The notes under the pieces: generated by a model
Database searches by the model: none
Seen by the model: the letters and a program-made list of their open reading frames with translations, nothing else
Told to the model about the DNA's origin: nothing
Shown here: piece after piece, positions 21,917 through 32,440 of the stretch
How positions within the stretch are numbered: the stretch's first letter is position 1
Layout of the letters: each line of letters opens with the position of its first letter
Assembly (NCBI GenBank): GCA_002286855.1
Contig: NRSV01000049.1
Span: forward strand, 62,001-126,000
Reading direction: 5' to 3'
Origin: Bipolaris cookei
Lineage: Eukaryota; Ascomycota; Dothideomycetes; Pleosporales; Pleosporaceae
DNA length: 64,000 bases
Position numbers and translations under genes: made by a program

Positions 21917-24343
21917 CTAGTACAGACGTCCTCGACTGGCCTGGCTCGCTCGGCTGGGGGAAGTCCGACTTCGCTCATCTTCCTCTGGTACATCGCTCAA
22001 CCTCGTAGGATGGTGATGTCTCATGCCCACCCATTCATCGCCATAACCATCGCCGCTGTAGTCTGGCTGACCTCCAGCGGTAGCGTAACCCTGGCCGTGT
22101 GAAGATGACGCACTTGAAGTCGTTACATAGCCTCCCTGAGATGTGGCGGCTGTGCCGTAGTGCTGTAGATGCTCAAGCTCACGTCGACGGGCGTCTTCTA
22201 CGTCGTATTCGTCCGAGACAGGCGACTGGATAGAACGAAATGGAATACGACGACCCGAATCATCGCGGACATAGTTGCCTCTCTCATCAGGGACAAAGTC
22301 AACATCAGCCTCAGACTCTTCTGCTTGAGATGTGACATAAGACTGTACGTCCTCTGGCATACCGGATTCCGACTCTTGGTGCAGATACGACGCCGGTTGC
22401 TGATAAAACGCCTCAGGTTGCGACATGGCGGGCTGGGCGGGGGTTCGCTGCGCTTCAGACGTGTAGTACGGATACTGCAGAGGAGCTGGAGATAGCGCCG
22501 AATCTCCAACAGAGCTGGTACCACCGGGCCGCGAGGAGGTATTCGAAGCCGCGCCGGATGGAACATAAGTCCCCTGAGACAAAGGCGCAGGCATGTCAGT
22601 CTCTCGCTGGCCATGACGACCACCCTCGGTAAAGGGATCAGTATCCGTTGGCGATTGAGGGCCTTCTTCGTAGGAATAATGTTGCTCAATGCCGGACCCA
22701 CCGCTCTGTGTACCGCCGTAGGTATCATCACCATGGCCCCTTCCTCCACGTCCCATGTTTTGCGCCATTGGAACCACCTGCACACCGCCAACCAGGGTAG
22801 GCTGACCCTCCCTCAGCGAAAATGTGCGATCGCGCTCTTCTTGCTCACGTCTCCCAAGCTCTTCCCATGCCCGACGAGCTTCTTCCTTGGAGATTTGCAA
22901 CTCGCGCTTCATCTCTGACACGGCTCGCTCCGCATTCTTCTTCTCAGTGGCCATGCGCTCGAGATTTGCCTCAGCCTCAAGACGTAACTCGCGCTCCGCA
23001 TTGATCTGCTCTGTTAACTGCGCCTCGCGCTCCTGCGCCCTTTCCTGGTCCTGACGGTGCTCAAAGAACCATCTCTGGAACTTGCGCTCCGAGGATGCGC
23101 GCAGCCGCTGTAATTCTACCACGGCATGAAACAGGTTGGCACCAGCAGCTGAGAGATCGGTGATTTGCCGCGATAATTGCTGGGCCAGCGGTTCTCTACG
23201 GACCTCATCGGTATTTTGCTCGAGTCGCCGGATCCAGTACGAGGTCAGGCCTTCCCAATGCGAAGAGAGGGTTTCCCAGCGCTCAAAAGCATGTGGAAAA
23301 TTCGACGTTGTTGATTCGCGAGCTTGTCCGGTAGCCGAACTTGGCGCAGGCGGTGCGCGCGCCTGTGCAGCCGCCGACGGTCCTGGTTGTGATGAGGTTG
23401 GAGGAGCAGAAGGGCGCCTAGCATGGCCCGCGCCAGCTGGCCTCCTGCCTGGCTCTCCAGTAGTCGACACGCCAAGATTCGCCTGAGTAGGCCGAGACGA
23501 CTGCTGGCTTTGCGTAGCGGCTCTGGGCCTCGACTGCGACGCGCCCGTCGTTGCATCTTGTGGATCGTTCATTGTACCCTGGGATGGAAGGGGCCGTTCG
23601 GGCTGACGTGGCACTCCCCCAGACGATGCTGGATATTGTACGTACTGATCGCCAGGTCTCGGAGCTGCTTGAGGCTGCCTCTGGGTTCCGGCTTCTGTTG
23701 TGGGTGCTCCAGCTACACCAGAAACAGCTTGAGCTCTTCTTTCCGCGCTGGCTCTCCTGCGTTCCTCCTCTGCGGCTTTTCTTTGTTCCTCCACTTCAGC
23801 CCTTTGGCGCCTAGCGTTCATGATCTGCGTAGGGGTGCGGATATTGGAGCGATCGACAGGCACGGGACCACCAGTTGTACGGGCCCCGCCATTGGCAGCG
23901 CGCCCACTCGTCAAATCTGACATTTGGGCGTTCTCTTCAACCAGGTCCGGGGTGAATGGATGTGGGACGCGAAGCGCCTCTTCGAGCACGAAGCGTATTG
24001 CCGATGCAGTACGCCGACTAATTCGAAGGGCAGGATGAGGTTCTGTAGAGTAAGGGCGAGGTGTTTGGAATCGAACACGCTGTTGCTGTTGGCCCGGTTC
24101 GGCCGACCTGGCGCGCTCAAAGTTTGGTGTGCGGCGGAGGCTGTTTGCGACACTGCCGGTGGAGCTTGAGGCTCTTGAGCGATTGTGCTGCGTGCGATAG
24201 AAGGCTTCCGCTTGGTCTTGGCGTAGCTGGAGCGAGGTACGATATTCGGGAAAGGCTATTGGCGCGTTTCGGTCGTGGTCTCGTGAAGATGAGTCGTGAG
24301 AGGGAAATATGTTTGCGGGCGGTGATGAACCGCTGGACGTCAC
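21917..24343 (-). CDS. Large disordered protein with central coiled coil, start unresolved
   Basis: A continuous frame of about 808 codons ends at 21917. At the 5' end the first start-like codon is GTG at 24343, followed by no ATG until about residue 141. In-frame sequence runs upstream to a stop near 24411 without an ATG. The true start therefore probably lies on an upstream exon; a strong GTAAGTC donor at 24708-24702 is one candidate splice site. The protein is mostly low complexity, rich in Ser, Pro, Gln, Gly and Ala. A short conserved-looking helix (SAIRFVLEEALRVPHPF) lies near residue 115. A central Glu/Arg-rich coiled coil follows around residues 400-500 (EREAQLTEQINAERELRLEA), and the tail is Tyr/Gly-rich. 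I do not recognise the family. Confidence 0.68.
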   Translation of the reverse strand: MTSSGSSPPANIFPSHDSSSRDHDRNAPIAFPEYRTSLQLRQDQAEAFYRTQHNRSRASSSTGSVANSLRRTPNFERARSAEPGQQQQRVRFQTPRPYSTEPHPALRISRRTASAIRFVLEEALRVPHPFTPDLVEENAQMSDLTSGRAANGGARTTGGPVPVDRSNIRTPTQIMNARRQRAEVEEQRKAAEEERRRASAERRAQAVSGVAGAPTTEAGTQRQPQAAPRPGDQYVQYPASSGGVPRQPERPLPSQGTMNDPQDATTGASQSRPRAATQSQQSSRPTQANLGVSTTGEPGRRPAGAGHARRPSAPPTSSQPGPSAAAQARAPPAPSSATGQARESTTSNFPHAFERWETLSSHWEGLTSYWIRRLEQNTDEVRREPLAQQLSRQITDLSAAGANLFHAVVELQRLRASSERKFQRWFFEHRQDQERAQEREAQLTEQINAERELRLEAEANLERMATEKKNAERAVSEMKRELQISKEEARRAWEELGRREQEERDRTFSLREGQPTLVGGVQVVPMAQNMGRGGRGHGDDTYGGTQSGGSGIEQHYSYEEGPQSPTDTDPFTEGGRHGQRETDMPAPLSQGTYVPSGAASNTSSRPGGTSSVGDSALSPAPLQYPYYTSEAQRTPAQPAMSQPEAFYQQPASYLHQESESGMPEDVQSYVTSQAEESEADVDFVPDERGNYVRDDSGRRIPFRSIQSPVSDEYDVEDARRRELEHLQHYGTAATSQGGYVTTSSASSSHGQGYATAGGQPDYSGDGYGDEWVGMRHHHPTRLSDVPEEDERSRTSPSRASQASRGRLY

Positions 24344-24426
24344 CGTGAGGCCAGGGACCAGCTCGCAGGGCTCAATTGCCCTTGCACCGTCGAGAAGGCA
24401 CCCGCCGGGTTGGGATTAGATGCGCC

Positions 24427-24475
24427 AGCAGCAGCAGCAGCAGCAGCAGCGGCGGCGGCGGCGGCGGCGGCGGCA
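24427..24475. repeat. Trinucleotide repeat, (GCA)n then (GCG)n
   Basis: About eight GCA/CAG units pass directly into about eight GGC units. On the minus strand one frame reads poly-alanine. It lies just upstream of the large disordered-protein frame, in likely 5' UTR or first-exon DNA. Confidence 0.9.
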
Positions 24476-26307
24476 GGTATTCGAGGGGGGGGACAAACTA
24501 AGCGGCACACAAAGGGCTGCTTATAGTGGCAATGCACGAAGGCTGGCTGCAAAGTATGGGATTAGACACAGAGACTGGGGGGATTGCTAACAGAGGAGCC
24601 ATTGCTGGTACGCGGCCGGGGGCGAGTGTACGCGCGAGTGACAGGGAGGTTGGGGGGAAGGTGAAAGGGCTGGGAGGTGGCTGGGAAAGCATCATGAAGT
24701 CGACTTACACCTCTCACCGACACTTGGACAAAACAGAACAGCAAATTGCGCGCGGATGCAAAACGTACGAGTCGGCAAGACACGCATGCGCTGAGGCGTC
24801 GTCGCAATGCGAAGGCGCGCCAGTTGGTGTCCCGATATGTCAGGGTTTTTGTGTTATGGGCGAAGCCAAACGTCACCCGGATTGGAGGCGGACCTTCAGC
24901 CGCAGCGCTCGGAAGCGCGGCGCCCGGAGAAAGCGATATCGAATAAAACGAGTGACTGGAGAAGACAACAGCGTGGGTTCAAGTGGGCATCGAAGGCATG
25001 CAGCCGAGCGATTGCGGTCCTTTTGGGGAGAGCGGCGGCTGGTAGAGGGCGCAGAGGATCGCCGGGTGTACAGCAGTAGCAGCAGCAGTAGCAGATGCGA
25101 CCGAGGGTAATGGCACTTGGGTCAAGTGGAGTCGCACTGGCCGGTGTGCAGCGCAGGAGGCATGCAAGGCGACTCGACTGCTACGAGGGGCGAGTGGTGC
25201 CTTGACAGCAGCCGTGGTGCTCGGTGACGGCAACGATGGATTGCCAACTCATCGTGCTTGTTGTGCTAAGCCTGGCATGGAGGACATGGGGGCGGTTTGG
25301 CCAAGGTACAGCGCAAGACGGAAAGCGGAATGACCAAGTGTGATTAGCGACCGCCACCAGCAAAGCAGGGAACAGCACAGCCCCCGTCCGGCTTACGTAC
25401 ACAAGTATGTATGTGCATGTAGACATGTCTTCCACAGATGTATCTACTTGCATGTATACTTAGATACTTAGATATGTACACATGTACTTAGTAGAGTACA
25501 GTACAGCAATGCTCATCCTCGCCGCAATTACCTCATTGCGCTTGCCCCCGCCCTCCCACACGCGCCTGCCCAATCGGCGGCCCTCCGTGTGAGCAGGAAG
25601 GAGCGGCCCGCGTCCACTGGCTCCAAACCAAACGTCACATCCATCTCCCTGCACTTGCACCTTTCACCCACGGCGACTACTGTACCTCTCCTCTAGCCAT
25701 GTATACACATGTATGCCCTCCAACGGCGGCAACGCCTCACACCACACTGCACCCTTCATCGGTACAGCGTCTGCAGCCATGCATATCATGTCGGCTCCTG
25801 AAGCCTGCATACGTGCCAGCAGCACAGGTCCACCATAGCTAGCGCCAACACGGTAAAGTCTGCTTTTCTATAAACCTAGGAATCCCATGTTGGACGCGCT
25901 AATTAACTTGTCGCCTATTATCTGCTTTGAGCACACGCGACACGCTGTGCAAGACTTGAAGACTGCGTTCCACGCGTCTTGGACAATCACACACAGACAT
26001 AGATACAGGCCAGAGGCCCTTCCGCTGCCACAATCTCCACGCCACCCAGGAGCTGCAAAAAGCTCTGCATGTGCATCGTAGTGTCGTGAATCCTCCATTG
26101 TCTCCCCACGGCCCCAATTCAGTCCATCCGTCAGTAATTGCTCCTGAGAAAAAGCAGAGGAAAGAGACAATCAAAGGGCATACCATGCTGTTGCTAGCAA
26201 CCCCCCCCCCCTCCACATGTCCCTCACTCTCTAGCGTCAGCGCCGTCGTAAAGATGAAATTCAAACGCCCACAAAACAAGTCGAAGTTGAGTAATTCCAT
26301 GCCAGAA
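24476..26307. other. 1.8-kb gene-poor region
   Basis: No convincing gene. The first part may hold an upstream exon or 5' UTR of the disordered-protein gene. Short AGC/AGT repeats occur near 25075-25095, and a stretch around 25400-25510 repeats ATGTA/ACTTAG-like words. The rest has no recognised structure. Confidence 0.45.
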
Positions 26308-28204
26308 TCAAATGGTATCGCCAGAATCAGAACGCGAGCCAGAAAGCCAGTCTAAAGATCGTCTTACCTTGTGCTTGAAGCCGCCAGTCTTGGACATGGT
26401 CTTCTCCTTAGGCGCCGTGCTGTCGAAGCCGTTGGCTACATAAACATCCACAGGGCTCACATTGTCGAAGCTGCTGTCAGTGGATATCCCCGATTGCACC
26501 GTGTTGGCGCTCTCAACCAAAGTCAGGCTTGCACCCGTCGAAGAAGCATTACTGTACGTAGCTGAGCCATCGACCGTAAGCATCTTGGGAGAGTTTAGAG
26601 ACACTGAGCCGGCAGCTGGCGTAGGGATATCAGAGCCACAGACTGACACATCCGAAGCCATGCTCAACGGTGCCTCGACGGCTGCTAGTGAAAGAGATTT
26701 CGGAATGGCGAGAGCGCATTCCTCTTGCTTGATAATATCGTCAAGAGCATCTCCCAAGTCCTTCAGGTGGAGTGACTGCTTTGTCAAGGGCATCGGAAAA
26801 GGCGACAGTTGTCCATTGGCCGGGGTCGAGAGACCAGTTTCCTGGGAGACAATCTCGCCATGGTAGTCATGCTGATCACCGTAATCGTCAAACACCCCAG
26901 TCCAGTTGGGCCATTGGATGAGACAGTGCGAAGTGACGTTGTTGGCAATCTTGCTCCATCTATTGTGTGGAGTAAACGGGGTTTTGGGAGCTCGTAGGCC
27001 ACTATCAATGCAGTTTTTACCGCAGGTCAGCAGGGCAATGCGAGAAAGCTCATGCTCGAAAGGAAGGTAGTCGACAACGAAGCCGTCGAGCTTGAGACAC
27101 CTAGTCAACAACGTCAGTGATGGCTTGCACTTTTTCTTCGAGACCAAGTCCACTTACCAGAGTGGAAGTGGCTTAGCTTCCTCCAAACCTGCAGCGATAC
27201 GTGCCTTGCGCATGCAGAAAGCGTCGAGATATTCACCCGTGCCGAACGAGTGGTGCAAAACACCCTTGCCTTCGATGCCCCTAAAAATTGCCAAAGCCTT
27301 TAGTTAGACAATACCATCTTACTCAGGGCTATATAATCCCAACTTACTTGTACTCTTTCTCATTAGATTCCTGCTTCTGAATCGTCAAGCCTACCACATC
27401 CTCAGCCTTGTGCCAATGCGTCGCACGAACAAGCGGCTCAGCAGCCATCTGCAAGTCAGCAACGCGCATGCCGCTCTCGGACACATTCCTAAATATAGTC
27501 TCCCAAACAACAGACTGCATCGAGTCGTGCATACGAAACAGCCGGAGCTCCTTAAGTTCGGTCTGCTGGACAAGAGGCCGCATATCCGTCTGCGCAATGT
27601 ACGACTTGTACTCGATGTTGCCGTCCTGTTCAATGCGAACTGGCTGGCCGAGATCGAGGACGAGCTTCGTGAGGGATGTGGGGAGCGTCTCCCAGACTAT
27701 GCTCATGAAGGGGATGCCCGCGATCCAGCTGTGTCGTGTCAACAAATAGCCCCTCCAGAGTAAACAAGAGAACTTACGTCAATTCCTTCAATCCAGGCAT
27801 CTTCTCGACCATCTTCGCAATCTTTCCTCCCGCCTCTTCCCACTCCCGCTCAGACTTGCTCTTCCCATGAAACTCCTGTAGCATCAGCACCCCTCTTACT
27901 CCCATATCTCCCTCAACAAAAAACAACAAACACTTACCTCATGCTCTCCATCACCCTTATCTTCTTCTTCATAAAGGGCAGTATTCCACTCCCCAACAAC
28001 ATAAAGCTTCGTAACCGGCGCACCAAGCTCTTCACCACGAGCAAGATACCCCTCCACAACCCCCTCCACATGCTTCATCGACTCAACCACCTCGCCCTGC
28101 TCACCGACTCCAACATTAAGCACGAAACAGCCCTTGTCCTTGCGATCGGAAGCGAGAGCAACATCCAAGCTATACGCTGCAAGATTCGCCTTGAGTTCCG
28201 CCAT
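26308..28204 (-). CDS. Uncharacterised five-exon protein
   Basis: Five exons on the minus strand: 28204-27938, 27875-27778, 27728-27348, 27280-27158 and 27100-26308, with introns of 62, 49, 67 and 57 nt, all GT-AG, give 553 residues. All four joins keep frame and the donors are mostly GTAAGT-like. The first 250 residues look globular, with alternating hydrophobic strands (KLYVVGEWNTALYEEED, ELTWIAGIPFMSIVWETLP). A block with WSKIANNVTSHCLIQWPNW follows. The last 250 residues are Ser/Thr-rich and probably disordered. A further GTAAGA donor lies inside the last codons (KHK|VRR), so the C-terminal 19 residues might be replaced by an extra exon. I do not recognise the family. No signal peptide or membrane segment is evident. 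Confidence 0.72.
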
Positions 28205-28961
28205 ACTCGCTACTTTTTCTCCGTAGGTTCAACAATGTAGCCGTAGATTCGTAGGGTAGGTGTATTGCGTACGTTGCGTACGCTCAAAAGCGGTAGTAAA
28301 GTAAAGTCAAAAGGTGTGCGTGTTTGTCACCATTCAAGTTGACCTCGAGTGAGTGAGAAAGCAACTACCACCCCACTCACTCTTCCCTCGAATCCGCAAG
28401 TAACTACCGGAGTCGATAGCGGATATCGCCGTTTGCTGATTGGAGCAGATTACGCGGCTGTTTGTTTGCTTTCGAGTGAAGGAAGGTGTGGCTCACCTTT
28501 TCGGATTGAAAAAAGGGGAGGGGGAGGGGTGGACGCAAAACAAACAGTGACGTGAATGGTGCCTTCTACCGTTTCGCACTGGTTGCGCTGCTTTTACTTG
28601 ATTGGTTTTAGGTTATGGTGGGAAGAGGCCTGTATGGGGAAGAGGGTGTGAGGTTACTAGGCACGTTTCCTATATAGTAAATATGACGACGTTGAATAAT
28701 GACATTGTTGTATTAAACTACCAGCAACTTTGGACAAGGGTGAAATACAAAGAATTTCGTGCGGGCTGTATGACTTTTTGATGCTCATTCAGAAGAAATT
28801 TCTTGTTTCGCAAGAACTATTTTTCGCTCAATTTCGCCGCAAATGCTGTAATAATACACAAATATACTACCATATCACCATCACCTTTCATTCCAGCACT
28901 CAATACTCAACACATGCCTCCCATATCAAACTATTTTCGTCCTCTACATCCATGAATCGCA
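28205..28961. other. Intergenic upstream of the uncharacterised gene
   Basis: About 760 bases between the start of the five-exon gene and the end of Cwc22. It includes the promoter of the first and the 3' UTR of the second. The 28680-28960 part is AT-rich. No gene was recognised. Confidence 0.5.
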
Positions 28962-31541
28962 CTACGAGTCTCTCCTCCTTCTTGGCGATGGAGTACTAGA
29001 ATCCCTCCTGCGCCTCGGCGGTGGACTAGCACTATCATCCCTCGCTCTTCCCTTACCCTTCGACGACGGCGGGCTAGTTGACGTACGCCTGTGTCTCGGA
29101 GGCGGGGTGCTAGAATACCTCCTACGTCTGGGCGGTGGGCTCACACTATCATCTCTCGCCTTGCCCTTGCCCTTTGATGGCGGTGGGCTGCTTGAACCGC
29201 GTCTGCGTCTTGGTGCTGGCGATGGCGACCGCGAAGGAGATGAGGAATATCTTCGACGACGCGGAGGTGGGGAGCGAGACGGTGAGCCTGAAGGGCTACG
29301 GTCACGCCGTGTAGATTTGGATTTTGGTGGTGGAGAGCGGGATACGGAGTATGAAGGGCTGCGGCCTCGACGGCGAGGTGGCGCAGAATGGGAGCGGGAG
29401 CGGGAGCGGGAGCGAGAAAGGGAAGATGAGTAAGAGCGCTTGCTCTTGAGCTTACGGGGCGTTGGGGAGCGAGACCGTGAGCGGGATGCAGAATCATAGC
29501 TAGCGCTCCGGCCACGACCGCCACGCTTGCGGTCAGGCGTCGGACTGCGTGTGTAAGACCTGCCTCGAGAGCTAGATCTCGAATCTTGCCTTCTGCGGAC
29601 AGGACTTCGCGATCGGGAATAACTGCTCGAGGTGTAGCTCGATCGTGATGAAACACTGCGATCGTCTTCCGAATCACTCTCTGGCTCGGGAAGTGGCTTT
29701 GGCTTGGGTGCACTGTTCTTGAGCCAGTCACGCATACCCTCGGTGAGTACACCCATGCCGATAGCAGTGAAGAAATTGATCGAGAAGCGTGTCTTGCTCT
29801 GGTCATCCGCATCTGTAGGGAAGATGCCAGTAAGACTGTCCTGGAGCATAGGGTCCTTGAAGCGCTCAACTACTGCCTTCTGGCCAAGCGAGGCAAGAAG
29901 CTCCTCGAAAAGAATCTTGACAAAGATACGGGAACTAGAAGTCGTGTCCTCTTCCGTCATCTTCACTACTTGGAAGACGTGCCAGCCGATACCGTCGGAT
30001 GCTAGCAAATGGGCGAAGAACTGGGCGATGATGCGCAGACGATTCGTCTCAAAACGGTGAATGGTCTCGTAGTAGTGCGCAAACGCTTCCTCGAACAGGT
30101 CTGTCCACATTCGGTTCAGCTTGCAGAACCGCTCTCCGATCATACCGTAGAACTTCTCGTAGGTTCTCTCCTGGCTAGCGCACTCTACAATCATAGTAGT
30201 AAGCTCGTTCTCCAGACCCTGTGGCAAGTTGATTCGCATCAGCTTGTGCACACACTCTTCGAATCCACCACTGCTCTTGATGGTTAGGTAGATTGTTCGG
30301 CGCAAGTTAACAAGATCCGCGTTGGTCTGATCCTTGACGTCCATAGCCTTGATCTCTTCATCTTCCTCATCTTCGGATGACGCATCTGTGTATCCGTCAT
30401 CATCACTTCCCTCCTCTTCACCCAGGATTTCCGCCTTGATCTTTGCGTACTCCTCCTCATGAGCTTCGTAGTCAGGATCGAACTTGAAAATGTTCAATCC
30501 ATCCTCAACCTTCAAGTCGCCCTCAAGCGTGTGGTTGTGGGTGATTTGGTCTTCCTCTTCAATAAGATCCAATTCTTCCCTCACAACTGGATTGTCCTTG
30601 TACTTTGTGCGCCGAACTTCGAAAAGCACCTCGATCATGTATTGCGTGCGCTTGTCAATGTCGGCTTCGTGAAGGATGTTGCGCATCTGGTCAAAGATGG
30701 CGTTGGCGATGGCAGGTTTCATCTCGTCGAGGAAAGCACCGACTTCCTTCATGATGCCGACGGCAATCTCAACAGAATCGTCGGAAGGCTTGTTGAGCAG
30801 GAGCAGGAGAATTTCCGCAATGAGGATTTCATGGACGACCTGAGTGTTAACGAGGTGGGACAGAAACATGGTACTAGATAGCGCAACGGCCTTGTCATTC
30901 CTCCTGAATCCCTTCCTGAATTGTACAATCAAACGACGAACCAGCAAATCCCCGACCTGAGGTAGTTTGGTGTTCACAATGGCCACCATAGTTGCGTAGA
31001 TGGGGGTGAAAGGTAAACTGGCAGCCTGCGCCTTCATGATAGCTCTGCAGAACAGGCCTCGTCCACGCACCAGGTTCTCGGAAAACAGCTCAGGCACAAT
31101 CATCTTGATGTTGGCGGTATTCGTCTTGTTGATCAGACCCTGGATCGACTTCTTCAGTGCCTCCCAAGCCATGCGCTGAAACTCCGCACTCTTCTTGTCC
31201 GTAATCGACTTTTGCATCTCGCGCAGGCGAGCGGGTGGGATGTACGCGCCTCCAGCACGTGTCTTGGAATCGTCAATCGGCAGCTTCCGGTTCGCGCTGA
31301 AGGCATTCTGGAAGAGTTTCAATCGCGAGTCGTCCTCTGGCAGGTCGTCGGTAGTAGGCTTCGGCGCCGGGCGACAGCCAGCTTCTCTGTTGCGATGGTC
31401 ATCCTCCTCATCTCTCCGACTTCTCTTAGATGGCCCAGCACTCGGCCCATCGTATGGCGAGCGCTCGCGTTTGCGCGGAACATCTTGCGCATCGACCTCG
31501 GGCTCCGGCGAAGGCAGTCGGACGGCAGATGCGACCTCCAT
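28962..31541 (-). CDS. CWC22: Pre-mRNA-splicing factor Cwc22
   Basis: Cwc22 is a spliceosome component needed for the first catalytic step; in other eukaryotes it also loads eIF4AIII for exon-junction complexes. A single exon encodes 859 residues. An N-terminal KR-rich tail (RKRERSPYDGPS, KRSRRDEEDD) is followed by a MIF4G domain around residues 115-310 (GGAYIPPARLREM, FQRMAWEALKKSIQGLINK) and an acidic linker. An MA3 domain spans about 408-525 (LRRTIYLTIKSSGGFEECVH, LPQGLENELTTMIVECASQE). From about 640 to the end it is an Arg/Ser and Pro/Arg repeat tail, longer than in yeast, with a duplicated unit of the form SKGKGxARDDSxSPPPRRRR. It shares a 277-bp divergent promoter with Dpm2. Confidence 0.95.
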   Translation of the reverse strand: MEVASAVRLPSPEPEVDAQDVPRKRERSPYDGPSAGPSKRSRRDEEDDHRNREAGCRPAPKPTTDDLPEDDSRLKLFQNAFSANRKLPIDDSKTRAGGAYIPPARLREMQKSITDKKSAEFQRMAWEALKKSIQGLINKTNTANIKMIVPELFSENLVRGRGLFCRAIMKAQAASLPFTPIYATMVAIVNTKLPQVGDLLVRRLIVQFRKGFRRNDKAVALSSTMFLSHLVNTQVVHEILIAEILLLLLNKPSDDSVEIAVGIMKEVGAFLDEMKPAIANAIFDQMRNILHEADIDKRTQYMIEVLFEVRRTKYKDNPVVREELDLIEEEDQITHNHTLEGDLKVEDGLNIFKFDPDYEAHEEEYAKIKAEILGEEEGSDDDGYTDASSEDEEDEEIKAMDVKDQTNADLVNLRRTIYLTIKSSGGFEECVHKLMRINLPQGLENELTTMIVECASQERTYEKFYGMIGERFCKLNRMWTDLFEEAFAHYYETIHRFETNRLRIIAQFFAHLLASDGIGWHVFQVVKMTEEDTTSSSRIFVKILFEELLASLGQKAVVERFKDPMLQDSLTGIFPTDADDQSKTRFSINFFTAIGMGVLTEGMRDWLKNSAPKPKPLPEPESDSEDDRSVSSRSSYTSSSYSRSRSPVRRRQDSRSSSRGRSYTRSPTPDRKRGGRGRSASYDSASRSRSRSPTPRKLKSKRSYSSSLSRSRSRSRSHSAPPRRRGRSPSYSVSRSPPPKSKSTRRDRSPSGSPSRSPPPRRRRYSSSPSRSPSPAPRRRRGSSSPPPSKGKGKARDDSVSPPPRRRRYSSTPPPRHRRTSTSPPSSKGKGRARDDSASPPPRRRRDSSTPSPRRRRDS

Positions 31542-31818
31542 AGCCGCTTAGTAAGAGGGTCGTGGGGGGTGGGGGGAGGAAGGGTGAAGATGGGAGAAGT
31601 CAAAGTGGAGGCGTGTAAAGTGACGCGCCTCGCAAAAGTTTAGCCTTGAAGCTGGCCCAGCAATGCAGTTGCGGCGAACGGACCGCGGTTTCGCCGACAG
31701 GGGTCTGGGCTTGGCGTGTCTTCTCGGGAGAGAGGGAGGAAAGGGACAGCATGATGGTTGCAACCCAGTCTCACACCTAATTAATTTCACTCGTTCCTTA
31801 TTCCAACAAAACTTCGCA
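31542..31818. promoter_or_regulatory. Shared divergent promoter, Cwc22 / Dpm2
   Basis: 277 bases separate the two start codons, so both promoters overlap here. The region has long purine-rich and pyrimidine-rich tracts (around 31560-31620 and 31735-31775) but no clear named motif. Confidence 0.45.
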
Positions 31819-32190
31819 ATGGTATGAGATTGAGCATGTACGATCAAGAACAATGTAGACTAACTGTAAATAGGCCGATCGCCTCGTGGGTCTCAGCATG
31901 CTCGTCGCAGCGACTGCCGTCTTCGTCTACTACACCGTCTGGACACTGTTCATGGTATGACCACCGCTTGAAGATTTTCTTGCCGCAAAACATGTACTAA
32001 ACATTTACAGCCCTTTGTTGATGACGACCACATCCTTCACTCTCTCTTCCTCCCACGCGTCTGGGCTATCCGCATCCCAGTCATCCTCCTTATTCTCGGT
32101 ACCACTGTCGTTGGCAGTTTCGTCTCGGTAGTAATGATCAAGAGCAATCGCAAGAAGGCACTCAAGGCCCAGCAAAAGAAGGCATCGTAA
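31819..32190 (+). CDS. DPM2: Dolichol-phosphate mannosyltransferase subunit 2
   Basis: Dpm2 is a small ER membrane subunit that stabilises dolichol-phosphate-mannose synthase, which makes the mannose donor for N-glycans, O-mannosylation and GPI anchors. Three exons: 31819-31821 (the ATG alone), 31874-31954 and 32011-32190, with introns of 52 nt (CTAAC branch point) and 56 nt, encode 87 residues. It reads MADRLVGLSM, then a first membrane helix with FVYYTVWTLFM, the PFVDDDHILHSLFLPRVWAI loop, a second membrane helix (IPVILLILGTTVVG) and a Lys-rich cytosolic end (KSNRKKALKAQQKK). Size and layout match human and fungal Dpm2. The splice just after the start codon is required, because there is no other ATG in the correct place. 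Confidence 0.93.
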
Positions 32191-32440
32191 ACAAAAGCTA
32201 GCCCTGGATATGGACTGGGCTTTGGAGGAATGGGGTGAAACCCATCAACCGTAAAAGGGGTCTCAGTGCAACACTGGAGGGTCTTTACTGGAATTGAGGG
32301 ATGATAGTGTAATATTGACATTTAGTCGTTGCCTTTTTAAAATGGCCTAATCCTGGTACAGGTTATTGTGAAGATATCACAGCCTACGCGCCGAACTGCA
32401 AGCATTCCCCTTCTTTTTGGTTCTACCACCAGTGTCGCGT

